DNA of 64,000 bases from Owenweeksia hongkongensis DSM 17368 (GCF_000236705.1 NC_016599.1:3906001-3970000), one strand, 5' to 3'; shown: positions 29,820-37,740, counted from the first letter of the stretch. Numbers and translations are program-made. The notes: a model not told the origin generated them from the letters alone.

Positions 29820-30759
29820 TCTGAAGCATTTTTAGTAAAACCGTTTGCGCGGCATAGGTCCTGTTGTTGGCCTGTTCCAAAACCAATGAATTTCCGGAGT
29901 CTATCACTTCATCTGTTACCACCACGTTTCTGCGGACAGGCAGGCAATGCATAAACTTTCCATTATTGGTCAAATCCATTTTTGGTTTGGAGATAGTCCA
30001 GTCGGTAAGATTTGGAGCAGTTTGTCCATAGTTCTCGTATGATGACCAATTTTTGGCGTATACAAAGTTGGCTCCAGCCAAAGCTTCATTCTGATTGTGA
30101 AGAACTGTAACACCATCGGTAAATTCTGGAGACAAATCAAACCCTACAGGATTTGTAATTACCAATTCTACATCAGCTTGCTTCATCCACTCTACAAATG
30201 AATTGGCCACAGCCTGAGGTAGAGCACGAGGGTGTGGCGCCCAGCTCAGTACCACTTTGGGACGAGTTATTTTTTTTTGCTCTTCTATGGTGATCAAATC
30301 CGCGAAGGACTGCAATGGGTGAAGGGTAGCACTTTCTAATGAAACCACCGGAACTTTAGCACTTTGGATAAACTTGGTGAGCACCTTTTCCGAATAATCT
30401 TCGTCACGGTTTTTTAACTCAGCAAAAGTTCTAATGCCGATGATGTCACAGTATTGGGAAATAACACCAGCGGCTTCCTTGATGTGTTCCTGACTTCCTT
30501 GATCCATCACTGTTCCGTCTGTCATTTCTATAGACCAACCTTCGGTTCCCAAATTCATCACCATTACGTTCATGCCGAGATTCAAAGCCGCTTTTTGCGT
30601 GCTCAACCTTGTCCGTAAACTTGGGTTTAAAAAAATAAGCCCAAGGGTTTTGTTTTTACCAAATTCCTGGAAACCAAAAGGGTTTGCTTTTATTTCCAGC
30701 GCTTTTTTCAACCAAGCATTTATATTGGTTAAATCTTTTACAGAGGTGAAATTCATCAT
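29809..30759 (-). CDS. argF: N-acyl-L-ornithine carbamoyltransferase (Bacteroidota type)
   Basis: 316 residues of the aspartate/ornithine carbamoyltransferase fold. The carbamoyl-phosphate loop is the divergent NPSLRTRLS rather than STRTR, and HPLQSFADL and HCLPVRRNV are present. This matches the N-acetyl/N-succinylornithine branch known from Xanthomonas and Bacteroides, not classical ArgF. In that branch a single residue (Glu or Pro in the characterised enzymes) sets acetyl versus succinyl preference; by my rough alignment the site falls at GSQEH and seems to be Gln, which needs a proper alignment. The gene overlaps argD by four bases. Confidence 0.9.
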   Translation of the reverse strand: MMNFTSVKDLTNINAWLKKALEIKANPFGFQEFGKNKTLGLIFLNPSLRTRLSTQKAALNLGMNVMVMNLGTEGWSIEMTDGTVMDQGSQEHIKEAAGVISQYCDIIGIRTFAELKNRDEDYSEKVLTKFIQSAKVPVVSLESATLHPLQSFADLITIEEQKKITRPKVVLSWAPHPRALPQAVANSFVEWMKQADVELVITNPVGFDLSPEFTDGVTVLHNQNEALAGANFVYAKNWSSYENYGQTAPNLTDWTISKPKMDLTNNGKFMHCLPVRRNVVVTDEVIDSGNSLVLEQANNRTYAAQTVLLKMLQNVG

Positions 30760-31883
30760 GACAAATGTTTTTTTAGTGCTTCCACAAATGGTTTGAAATC
30801 ATCGATAGTGATACAAAGTGGAGGCAGGATTCGCAAGAGATTTGGGTTGGATGTTGATCCAGTAAAAATTTGATCTTCAAAAAGCAGTTTGGAACGTAAC
30901 TCCTTTATCGGAAAATCGAATTCCAATCCTAACATTAGGCCTCTGCCTTTAAGTTTTTTTACCTGAGGAATTGCTTTCAACTCCTCCGAAAGTAAGGCCC
31001 CGGTTTTCTTTGCATTTTGTATAAGTGACTCATCTTTCAAAACATTGAGCACGGCAATACCTGCAGAGCAAGCAAGATGATTTCCGCCAAATGTTGTTCC
31101 TAGCATTCCGTGCTTTGCTTCAATATTTGGGTGAAGTAAAATGCCCCCAATCGGAAATCCATTTCCCATGCCTTTGGCTATAGAAATGATGTCTGGGGTA
31201 ACATTATATTTTTGAAAGGCGAAGAAGTCTCCCGTACGCCCATAGCCAGATTGTACTTCATCGGCTATCAGAAATGCATCATGTTTTTTGCACAGATTAC
31301 TTAGCTGCTCATAGAATTCTTGAGTGCTTTCATCAAGGCCACCAACGCCCTGAATAAACTCAATAATAACCGTACACACACCTCCTTTTTGAAGCTCCGA
31401 TTTTACGGTTTCCAAATCGCCAAGCTCAATGAAGGTAACTTCTTGCTGTTGGTTTAGCGGGGCATTTATTTTGGGGTTGTCTGTAGCAGCAACCGCGGCA
31501 GAAGTCCTTCCATGAAAGGAGTTTTTGAAAGCAATGACTCTCGATTTATTAGTAACAAAAGAGGCAACTTTCAAAGCATTCTCATTGGCTTCAGCGCCAG
31601 AATTACACAAGAAAAGGTTGTAATCGACACATCCTGAAAGTTCGCCCAGCTTTTGAGCAAGTTCTTCCTGCAGCGGGTTTTGAATGGCATTGGAATAAAA
31701 GCCAAGTTTTGCTACCTGATCCTGAATAGATTTCACATAGTAGGGATGAGAATGCCCGATTGAAATAACCGCATGGCCTCCATACAGATCAAGGTATTCC
31801 GTGCCTTTTTCATCATACACATGAATGCCCTTAGCATTTACAGGAGTAATGTTATATAGGGGATAAACGTCAAATAATTTCAT
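30756..31883 (-). CDS. argD: N-acylornithine aminotransferase
   Basis: 375 residues, class III PLP aminotransferase. Visible motifs: GGHAVISIGHSHP near the N terminus, CNSGAEANENALK, the cofactor Asp in LIADEVQSGYGRTG, and the PLP lysine in SIAKGMGNGFP. It converts N-acylglutamate semialdehyde to N-acylornithine. It starts where argC stops. Confidence 0.96.
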   Translation of the reverse strand: MKLFDVYPLYNITPVNAKGIHVYDEKGTEYLDLYGGHAVISIGHSHPYYVKSIQDQVAKLGFYSNAIQNPLQEELAQKLGELSGCVDYNLFLCNSGAEANENALKVASFVTNKSRVIAFKNSFHGRTSAAVAATDNPKINAPLNQQQEVTFIELGDLETVKSELQKGGVCTVIIEFIQGVGGLDESTQEFYEQLSNLCKKHDAFLIADEVQSGYGRTGDFFAFQKYNVTPDIISIAKGMGNGFPIGGILLHPNIEAKHGMLGTTFGGNHLACSAGIAVLNVLKDESLIQNAKKTGALLSEELKAIPQVKKLKGRGLMLGLEFDFPIKELRSKLLFEDQIFTGSTSNPNLLRILPPLCITIDDFKPFVEALKKHLS

Positions 31884-32860
31884 CAGAAGTAACTGGCTTT
31901 AAGGTTTAGTCCGGTACTTTCATTAAGACCAAACATTAGGTTCATATTTTGGATAGCTTGCCCGGAGGCTCCTTTTAAAAGGTTGTCAATCACGGAGATG
32001 ATTAGCACTTTGCCATCTATTTTTTGCACCTGAAGCAAGCAGAAGTTGGTGTTAACTACTTGCTTAAGGTTGATACCATTTGCACTGATTTTGGTGAATG
32101 GAGCATCCTCATAATAAGATTTGTAAAGCGCGCTTAATTCTTCTTCTGAGAGTTCACAATTGGTGTAGACGCAGGCAAAAATTCCTCTTGTAAAATCTCC
32201 CCGTAAGGGAAGGAAGTTTAAAGCTTTATCAAAATCGGGTTGAAGGGAAACCAAGCTTTCGCCAATTTCACCTAAATGCTGATGGCTAAAAGCTTTGTAG
32301 ATGGACAGGTTGTTATTTCGCCAACTAAAATGTGTGGTAGCTGATGGTGATTGACCTGCACCAGTAGACCCTGTTATGGCGTTTATGTGAACTTCATTTT
32401 TAAGAAAACCACCTTTTGCCAGTGGCAACAAAGCCAATTGAATCGCTGTGGCAAAACAGCCTGGGTTGGCAATATATCCAGCATTTGCAATCTTTTCCTT
32501 GTTCAGTTCAGGGAGCCCATAAACGTACTCTTTACCCAAAAAATTAGCATCAGCTTCAAGCCTAAAATCATTGCTAAGGTCAATTACTTTGGTACTTGGC
32601 GAGAAGGTGTGGTTTTCCAGAAACTTCTTAGAATTTCCATGACCTAAACAAAGGAAAAGCACATCCACATTGAGGTTTACCTGATCGGTAAATTGTAAAC
32701 TTTCAAAGCCAAATAAATCTTCATGAACGGATGCAACACTCTGTCCCGGCTGAGAGTGACTGTATATAAAGTCAATCTTTACGTTAGGGTGATTTACCAA
32801 TAGACGAATCAATTCTCCCGCCACGTAACCTGTGCCGCCAATTATTCCTGCTTTAATCAT
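31883..32860 (-). CDS. argC: N-acyl-gamma-glutamyl-phosphate reductase
   Basis: 325 residues from the ATG at 32860, chosen because MIKAGIIGGTGYVAGELIRL is the usual N terminus; an ATG at 32884 would add eight atypical residues. The Rossmann loop GGTGYVAGE and the active Cys in ANPGCFATA are present. NADPH-dependent reduction gives the semialdehyde used by ArgD. The start overlaps the argG stop by eight bases. Confidence 0.95.
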   Translation of the reverse strand: MIKAGIIGGTGYVAGELIRLLVNHPNVKIDFIYSHSQPGQSVASVHEDLFGFESLQFTDQVNLNVDVLFLCLGHGNSKKFLENHTFSPSTKVIDLSNDFRLEADANFLGKEYVYGLPELNKEKIANAGYIANPGCFATAIQLALLPLAKGGFLKNEVHINAITGSTGAGQSPSATTHFSWRNNNLSIYKAFSHQHLGEIGESLVSLQPDFDKALNFLPLRGDFTRGIFACVYTNCELSEEELSALYKSYYEDAPFTKISANGINLKQVVNTNFCLLQVQKIDGKVLIISVIDNLLKGASGQAIQNMNLMFGLNESTGLNLKASYF

Positions 32861-34079
32861 AGGTATCCGAGTTTTGAAGTTCACTATTTACCTTGTCATT
32901 CACATGTTTGAAAATTTTCATGGGATTGGCCAATATTTTAGTGAAGCCTTTCACATCATCGCCCGTCCATTGTTTGTTGATTTCTCCATAATCTGCAAAA
33001 CCTGATTTCATCAAATCATAAGGAGAGTCAATTCCTTGGACGATAAAACGATAGGGTAGAAGTTCTACGAAAACTTTACCCGACACGGTTTTTTGTGAAT
33101 CTTGAAGAAAGCCTTCAATATTGCGCATTACAGGTTCAAAATATTGCGATTCATGGATGAACATGCCGTACCAATCGCCCAGCTGTTGTTTCCAATGTTG
33201 CTGCCATTTAGAGAGTGTATGTTTTTCTAAAGTGTGATGTGCTTTGATGATGATACTTGCCGCTGCTGCTTCAAAACCTACACGTCCTTTTATTCCAATA
33301 ATTGTATCACCAATATGCATATCTCTACCAATAGCATATTTGCTGGCAATAGATTCAAGTTTTTGAATGGCTTCAACCGGAGCTAGATTATCATCATCCA
33401 AGCCAACTAGTTCGCCATTTTCAAAAGTCAAAGCAATTTGCTTGGGCGTAGTTTCAACCAGAGGGCTGGGGTAGGCTTCTTCTGGGAGTGGAGCGTGAGA
33501 TGTAAGTGTTTCTGCACCGCCAATGCTGGTTCCCCAAAGGCCTTTATTGATAGAATATTGAGCTTTTTTCCAATCGATGTTTACTCCATGTTTTGCCAGG
33601 TATTCAATTTCCGCTTGACGCGAAAGTTGTTGATCACGTATAGGCGTTATGATTTTAATTTCGGGAGCGATAAGTTGGAAAACCAAATCAAAACGCACCT
33701 GATCATTTCCCGCACCAGTGCTGCCATGAGCAATGTAAGATGCGCCAACTTCTTGGGCATATTCCGCTAAGGCAATGGCCTGATAAATTCGCTCAGCACT
33801 TACCGAAAGAGGGTAGGTGTTGTTTTTTAATACGTTGCCAAAAATCAAATATTTGATAATTTTTTGGTAATAATTATCCGTTTCCTCCAGAGCGATATGC
33901 GAACTGACTCCAAGGTTAAATGCTTTGGTTTCAATTTCCTGAAGCTCCTCTGGCGAAAAACCTCCTGTATTTACAATTGCTGAATGTACTTCCAGGTTTT
34001 TGTCATGCTTTAAATACTTTACGCAGTAGGAAGTATCTAAACCGCCACTAAAGGCGAGAACAACTTTATTATTCATCAT
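32853..34079 (-). CDS. argG: Argininosuccinate synthase
   Basis: 408 residues. The ATP pyrophosphatase P-loop AFSGGLDTSYC is near the N terminus, followed by the HGSTGAGNDQVRFD citrulline/aspartate-binding segment. It joins citrulline and aspartate. Two consecutive ATG codons are possible starts. It overlaps the upstream GNAT gene by 11 bases. Confidence 0.97.
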   Translation of the reverse strand: MMNNKVVLAFSGGLDTSYCVKYLKHDKNLEVHSAIVNTGGFSPEELQEIETKAFNLGVSSHIALEETDNYYQKIIKYLIFGNVLKNNTYPLSVSAERIYQAIALAEYAQEVGASYIAHGSTGAGNDQVRFDLVFQLIAPEIKIITPIRDQQLSRQAEIEYLAKHGVNIDWKKAQYSINKGLWGTSIGGAETLTSHAPLPEEAYPSPLVETTPKQIALTFENGELVGLDDDNLAPVEAIQKLESIASKYAIGRDMHIGDTIIGIKGRVGFEAAAASIIIKAHHTLEKHTLSKWQQHWKQQLGDWYGMFIHESQYFEPVMRNIEGFLQDSQKTVSGKVFVELLPYRFIVQGIDSPYDLMKSGFADYGEINKQWTGDDVKGFTKILANPMKIFKHVNDKVNSELQNSDTYD

Positions 34080-34743
34080 TGGATTTTAGATTTTTTAATG
34101 CTGGTTTTAGGAAAGGGAATTTTTGAAGTTTCTTTTGAATGCGCTCTTTGCGCTCTGTCATAAAGCTTCTGAAATTTTCCCATGATTTTTTCTTATCCAG
34201 AGGCTTAGGCAGAGTTTTACTCAAATCGTACATCATACCTGTGCATAAGCACATGCCGCGATTAGTGCGTAGCAGAATGTCGTGATTAGGGCAGCTTTCG
34301 CAGCCTTTCCAAAAGGCATTATCCTGAGTAAGCTCCGAAAATGGAACGGGCTTGTAGCCCAGGTCAGAGTTTATTCGCATTACCGCCTGGCTGGTGGTAA
34401 TTCCGAATAATAGTGACGTAGGAAACTTTTGTTTTGAAAGGTCGAACGTGGCTTGCTTAATGGCTCTTGCCAGTCCTGTATTGCGATATTCAGGATGAAC
34501 AATAAGCCCGGAGTTGGCCACATATTTTTTGCCTTCCCAGGTTTCTATGTAACAAAAACCAACAACTGTGTTCACATCAAATGCGATCACAGCCTTGCCT
34601 TCGGCCATTTTGGCTTGTATGTATGCGGGCTCACGTTTGGCAATTCCTGTCCCGCGAATTTTAGCGGCATCCGCCATCATTTGGCAAATAGATTCCGCGT
34701 ATTGAGAATGACTCTCATCAGCCACCTTAACAATATATGACAT
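34069..34743 (-). CDS. GNAT acetyltransferase, probable N-acylglutamate synthase of the arg operon
   Basis: 224 residues. An N-terminal GNAT domain (about 5-130) shows the acyl-CoA-binding LIVHPEYRNTGLARAIK segment. The C-terminal half has a four-Cys cluster (CESCPN, then CLCTG), suggesting a metal site, and a basic tail. As the first gene of an operon that otherwise lacks argA and argJ, it is the best candidate for the first step, acylation of glutamate. I recall that related Bacteroides proteins next to argG have been implicated in N-succinylglutamate synthesis, but this is from memory. Acetyl versus succinyl use is undetermined. Confidence 0.75.
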   Translation of the reverse strand: MSYIVKVADESHSQYAESICQMMADAAKIRGTGIAKREPAYIQAKMAEGKAVIAFDVNTVVGFCYIETWEGKKYVANSGLIVHPEYRNTGLARAIKQATFDLSKQKFPTSLLFGITTSQAVMRINSDLGYKPVPFSELTQDNAFWKGCESCPNHDILLRTNRGMCLCTGMMYDLSKTLPKPLDKKKSWENFRSFMTERKERIQKKLQKFPFLKPALKNLKSNDE

Positions 34744-34962
34744 TGAAAAGAGGATTAAACTTTAGAAAAAAAATGAAATGAAATAAGTACGATTGTACTG
34801 TGGCGAGGCTACGTAAGCCCGCAAAGGATGATATTACGCCCTAAGGCGTCTTCGTGACCTGCGAAGGCGGAGAGTGGAATCCATAGAGCTATTTCTCCAA
34901 AAATTTGGAGAGCATTCGCTGTTATATGGATTTTGTTGTTTCACCGCTTTGGTTATTCAATA
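34744..34962 (-). promoter_or_regulatory. arg operon leader RNA region
   Basis: About 220 bases between the predicted start of transcription and the first arg gene. In order on the minus strand it has: a hairpin with arms 34925-34931 and 34879-34885 that encloses the leader ATG; the Arg-rich leader ORF (34834-34884); a hairpin at 34803-34822 (GCGGGCT with AGCC-T-CGC); a small hairpin at 34786-34799 (AGTAC/GTACT); and a U-rich stretch ending in eight T near 34766-34773. The leader's terminal CGTAA (34834-34838) can pair with TTACG (34812-34816), which would disrupt the 34803-34822 hairpin. No strong canonical terminator is present. Confidence 0.5.
34834..34884 (-). CDS. Candidate arginine operon leader peptide (16 aa, seven Arg)
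   Basis: MDSTLRLRRSRRRLRA; Arg at 6, 8, 9, 11, 12, 13 and 15, using CGC, AGG, CGA and AGA codons. It lies on the operon strand between a good -7 element and the first arg gene, as hisL does before hisG. Downstream RNA can form mutually exclusive helices. The caution is that the DNA (CGCCTTCGCAGG and similar) is GC-rich and palindromic and resembles dispersed intergenic repeats, in which CGN codons arise easily, and no strong terminator follows. It would act as a translation-dependent arginine sensor if real. Confidence 0.5.
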   Translation of the reverse strand: MDSTLRLRRSRRRLRA

Positions 34963-34968
34963 GAAGTA

Positions 34969-34976
34969 CAAATGTA
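34969..34976 (-). promoter_or_regulatory. arg operon -7 element (TACATTTG)
   Basis: Identical to the his operon -7 element. The -33 position 19 bases upstream reads TTC instead of TTG. Transcription would start near 34962. Confidence 0.65.
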
Positions 34977-35123
34977 GATTAACTATTTAAGATAGGAACT
35001 AAGGTAAATACTCTAAATTTCATGAAGTAGCTGAGCTAGATTTCTTTAGACAGGTAAATTATAAGGTAGACGTAAGAAGAAAGAGGTTATGGGCAAGGAG
35101 GACTGCAACCGCGTGAAAACAAA
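34977..35123. other. Intergenic region upstream of the arg promoter
   Basis: About 150 bases with no gene or obvious motif. It contains the upstream side of the arg promoter and ends at the tRNA terminator. Confidence 0.4.
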
Positions 35124-35151
35124 AAAGGCTTAGAAGATCTTCTAAGCCTTT
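35124..35151 (-). terminator. tRNA terminator, perfect 28-base palindrome
   Basis: AAAGGCTTAGAAGA directly followed by its reverse complement. On the minus strand the second arm runs into a T tract and GTTTTC, fitting termination of the tRNA-Pro transcript. Its core is shared with the hairpin at 9912-9943. Confidence 0.85.
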
Positions 35152-35162
35152 CTGTCACTGAG

Positions 35163-35235
35163 TCGGGATGACAGGACTTGAACCTGCGGCCTCACGCCCC
35201 CCAGACGTGCACTCTACCAACTGAGCTACATCCCG
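35163..35235 (-). tRNA. tRNA-Pro (anticodon GGG)
   Basis: 73 bases including discriminator A. Acceptor CGGGATG pairs with CATCCCG over seven bases; D arm GCTC/GAGT with AGTTGGTA; anticodon stem CACGT/GCGTG with loop CTGGGGG, so the anticodon is GGG; T arm GCAGG/CCTGT with TTCAAGT. CCA is not encoded, as is common in Bacteroidota, so the nucleotidyltransferase at 46567 would add it. Confidence 0.95.
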
Positions 35236-35330
35236 ATAATTCACTTTAGGCTTTGGACCAGAACCTCCATGTAAGGTGCATGGTCTTCCGAAGTGCGTCA
35301 TAATATAGATCTACACCCCATAAAGGGCGG

Positions 35331-35338
35331 CAAATGTA
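35331..35338 (-). promoter_or_regulatory. Possible tRNA-Pro -7 element (TACATTTG)
   Basis: The same octamer as before the his and arg operons, about 95 bases upstream of the tRNA. No TTG at the expected -33 position. The long leader implies 5' processing. Confidence 0.45.
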
Positions 35339-35419
35339 AAAATATTCTTGAAACGATGCCGATCATTTATAAGCTCATTTTCTTGTCTTATAGAAGACCA
35401 ATAAATTTATAGATTACCT

Positions 35420-35427
35420 TACTTTTG
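35420..35427 (+). promoter_or_regulatory. trxB -7 element (TACTTTTG)
   Basis: Matches TAnnTTTG, 18 bases before the ATG at 35446. An in-frame TTG at 35425 is part of this element and so cannot be the start codon. Confidence 0.55.
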
Positions 35428-35445
35428 TTCAAAATTGAAGAAACG

Positions 35446-36411
35446 ATGGAAAAACATAAGTGCGTAATTATCGGTACTGGACCTGCGGGATATACCGCTG
35501 CAATTTATGCTGCAAGAGCAAACCTGAAACCAGTTGTATATACTGGTCTTGAGCCTGGTGGACAACTTACCACCACTACTGATGTAGAAAATTTCCCGGG
35601 ATACCCTGAAGGAATTATGGGGCCTGAAATGATGGAAGACCTAAAGAAGCAAGCAGAGCGTTTTGGAACAGATGTTCGCTTTGGAATGGTTACCAAAACT
35701 GAGCTAAGTGAAATTCCTGGTGAATATCACAAACTTACTATTGATGAGACAACTACCATTTTAGCAAGAACTGTAATTATTGCTACCGGTGCTTCTGCTC
35801 AATACCTTGGTTTAGAGTCTGAGAAAGCCTTTATGGGACATGGCGTTTCCGCTTGTGCTATTTGCGATGGCTTCTTCTTTAAAGGACTAAATGTAGTAGT
35901 TGTAGGGGGTGGAGATTCTGCTGCTGAAGAGGCTACTTACCTTGCCAAGCTTTGCCCAAAAGTAACTGTGCTTATCCGTAAAGATCACTGGAAAGCTTCC
36001 AAAATTATGGAAGAGCGCGTGATGAAAACACCAAACATCGAAGTTCTTTTCAATACCGATACCGTTGAGGTAGTGGGTGAAAAAACCGTTACAGGTGTGA
36101 AGGTGAAAAACAATCAAACGGGAGAGGAGCAAACTATTCCTGCCGAAGGTTTCTTCGTGGCCATTGGTCACAAACCAAACACTGATATCTTCAAAGGACA
36201 GTTGGATATGGATAGCACCGGGTACTTGATTACCAAGCCAGGAACCGCTACCACCAATTTGCCGGGAGTATTTGCCACTGGCGATGCTCAAGATAGAATT
36301 TACCGTCAGGCAGTGACAGCTGCTGGTTCGGGTTGTATGGGAGCTTTGGAAGCTGAACGCTATCTTCAGGAATTTGAAGAAGAAGTGGAAGCCGCACAGA
36401 TAGTAGGCTAA
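35446..36411 (+). CDS. trxB: Thioredoxin-disulfide reductase
   Basis: 321 residues from the ATG at 35446. FAD-binding GTGPAG (10-15), redox pair C137/C140 in SACAICDG, NADPH-binding VVVGGGDSAAEEA (about 152-164), and the C-terminal FAD motif ATGDAQD. It reduces thioredoxin with NADPH. It is followed by a palindromic repeat that may double as a terminator. Confidence 0.97.
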   Translation: MEKHKCVIIGTGPAGYTAAIYAARANLKPVVYTGLEPGGQLTTTTDVENFPGYPEGIMGPEMMEDLKKQAERFGTDVRFGMVTKTELSEIPGEYHKLTIDETTTILARTVIIATGASAQYLGLESEKAFMGHGVSACAICDGFFFKGLNVVVVGGGDSAAEEATYLAKLCPKVTVLIRKDHWKASKIMEERVMKTPNIEVLFNTDTVEVVGEKTVTGVKVKNNQTGEEQTIPAEGFFVAIGHKPNTDIFKGQLDMDSTGYLITKPGTATTNLPGVFATGDAQDRIYRQAVTAAGSGCMGALEAERYLQEFEEEVEAAQIVG

Positions 36412-36438
36412 AACCTGCATAACATTTTGCATATAAAT

Positions 36439-36543
36439 ATCGACTCCGCTCGAAGCGACAGCCCTAAGTGGTTAGTCGCATTGAGCGGAGTCGATTTGTT
36501 TTAGCCACATTGAGCATTTCGACAGGGCTCAATACAGGTTCAG
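36439..36543 (+). repeat. Palindromic intergenic repeat, copy A
   Basis: ATCGACTCCGCTC (36439-36451) pairs with GAGCGGAGTCGAT (36483-36495); a nested GCGAC/GTCGC lies inside. A second hairpin, TTGAGC (36510-36515) with GCTCAA (36527-36532), follows. A related copy lies inverted at 37657-37732, so gap sits between the two. It resembles the dispersed non-coding repeats of flavobacterial genomes. Confidence 0.7.
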
Positions 36544-36636
36544 TTGAAATGTTAGGCTTACGCCAAAGGGGAAATGTCAATGTGATTATAGGTTGAACTA
36601 ATGATTAAAATCTATCAAGCTTTATAATTTAGCCAT

Positions 36637-37632
36637 ATGAAAACGCTAAGAATAGGAATCAACGGCTTTGGCCGAATAGGACGCTCCCTCACAAGGGTTA
36701 TTCGCAAGTATCCAAACATAGAATTGGTAGCGATTAATGATTTGGCTGATGTGAAGAATTTGGCCCACTTGCTAAAGTATGACACCGTGCATGGGCACTT
36801 TCCTGATGAGGTAAAGGAGCAGGCAGGCAAGCTTGTAATTAACGGTAGAGAGATTTCCGTTTTTAGTGAAAAAGAACCAGCCAATATTCCTTGGGCATCA
36901 GTAGGGGTAGATCTTGTTATCGAAGCCACTGGTAGATTTAAAACAACTGACTTAGCCATTGGTCACATTAAGGCTGGTGCCAAAAAAGTAATAATTTCTG
37001 CTCCGGCTACTGATGATACCAAGACCATTGTACTTGGCGCAAATGGTGATGAACTCAGTTCAGATGACATCATAGTTTCAAATGCTTCTTGTACTACAAA
37101 CTCGGTAGCGCCATTATTAAAAATAGTGGACGAAGTATGCGGGGTAGACCATGCATATATTACCACCGTGCATAGCTACACCACAGACCAACAATTGCAG
37201 GATGGCCCGCATAAAGATTTTCGTAGAGGGCGTGCAGCTGCCGAAAGCATAGTACCTACCAGCACTGGGGCAGCAAAGGCAATCACCCGTATTTTTCCAG
37301 AACTGGAAGGCCGCATTGGTGGTGCCGGAATACGAGTGCCAGTACCGGATGGTAGCCTTACGGATATCACCATTACTGTAAAGAAAAACACCACCGTAGA
37401 AGAAATCAATACAGCTTTCAAAAAAGCTTCGGAAGAAGGCCCGTTCAAAGGATACCTCGGTTATACTGCCGATCCTATCGTGTCGCGTGATGTAATTGGC
37501 AGCCCATACTCTGTGTGGTTTGATGAAGGCTTAACATCCGTACTTGGCAACATGGTAAAAGTAGTAGGCTGGTATGATAATGAAATGGGATATAGCCACA
37601 GGCTGGCTGATTTGATAATGAAGATGGGGTAG
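36637..37632 (+). CDS. gap: Glyceraldehyde-3-phosphate dehydrogenase, type I
   Basis: 331 residues. NAD-binding INGFGRIGR at the N terminus, D35 in INDLAD consistent with NAD preference, active C152 in SNASCTTN, catalytic His near 179 in TTVHSYT, and WYDNEMGYS near the C terminus. Glycolysis and gluconeogenesis. It is transcribed alone, flanked by inverted copies of a palindromic repeat. Confidence 0.97.
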   Translation: MKTLRIGINGFGRIGRSLTRVIRKYPNIELVAINDLADVKNLAHLLKYDTVHGHFPDEVKEQAGKLVINGREISVFSEKEPANIPWASVGVDLVIEATGRFKTTDLAIGHIKAGAKKVIISAPATDDTKTIVLGANGDELSSDDIIVSNASCTTNSVAPLLKIVDEVCGVDHAYITTVHSYTTDQQLQDGPHKDFRRGRAAAESIVPTSTGAAKAITRIFPELEGRIGGAGIRVPVPDGSLTDITITVKKNTTVEEINTAFKKASEEGPFKGYLGYTADPIVSRDVIGSPYSVWFDEGLTSVLGNMVKVVGWYDNEMGYSHRLADLIMKMG

Positions 37633-37656
37633 TTCCTTTTTGGATAAAGAAAGCAT

Positions 37657-37732
37657 TTCGTACGAGCTCGTATTGAGTCCAGTTGGAATGCTCAATATGA
37701 CCTAAGTGGAGTCACTTCGAGCGGAGTCGAGA
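37657..37732 (-). repeat. Palindromic intergenic repeat, copy B (inverted relative to A)
   Basis: Read on the minus strand it begins CTCGACTCCGCTCGAAGTGA and then contains ATTGAGCATT and CTCAAT in hairpin arrangement (37672-37696), closely paralleling copy A at 36439-36543. Confidence 0.65.
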
Positions 37733-37740
37733 AGAAAACA

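Noticed and set aside
32861-32884. Longer ArgC start at 32884
   Set aside because: It adds eight residues atypical for ArgC and deepens the overlap with argG; MIKAGIIGG at 32860 is the usual start.
34744-34962. Known amino-acid riboswitch or T-box in the arg leader
   Set aside because: I see neither a T-box sequence nor a recognised riboswitch core; the leader is better explained by an ORF with alternative helices, or by a repeat.
35160-35310. Reading frame running through the tRNA on the minus strand
   Set aside because: It is an artefact of tRNA sequence; the cloverleaf is complete and the frame has no protein character.
35425-35445. TTG start for thioredoxin reductase
   Set aside because: The TTG is part of the TACTTTTG -7 element; the family N terminus fits the ATG at 35446.
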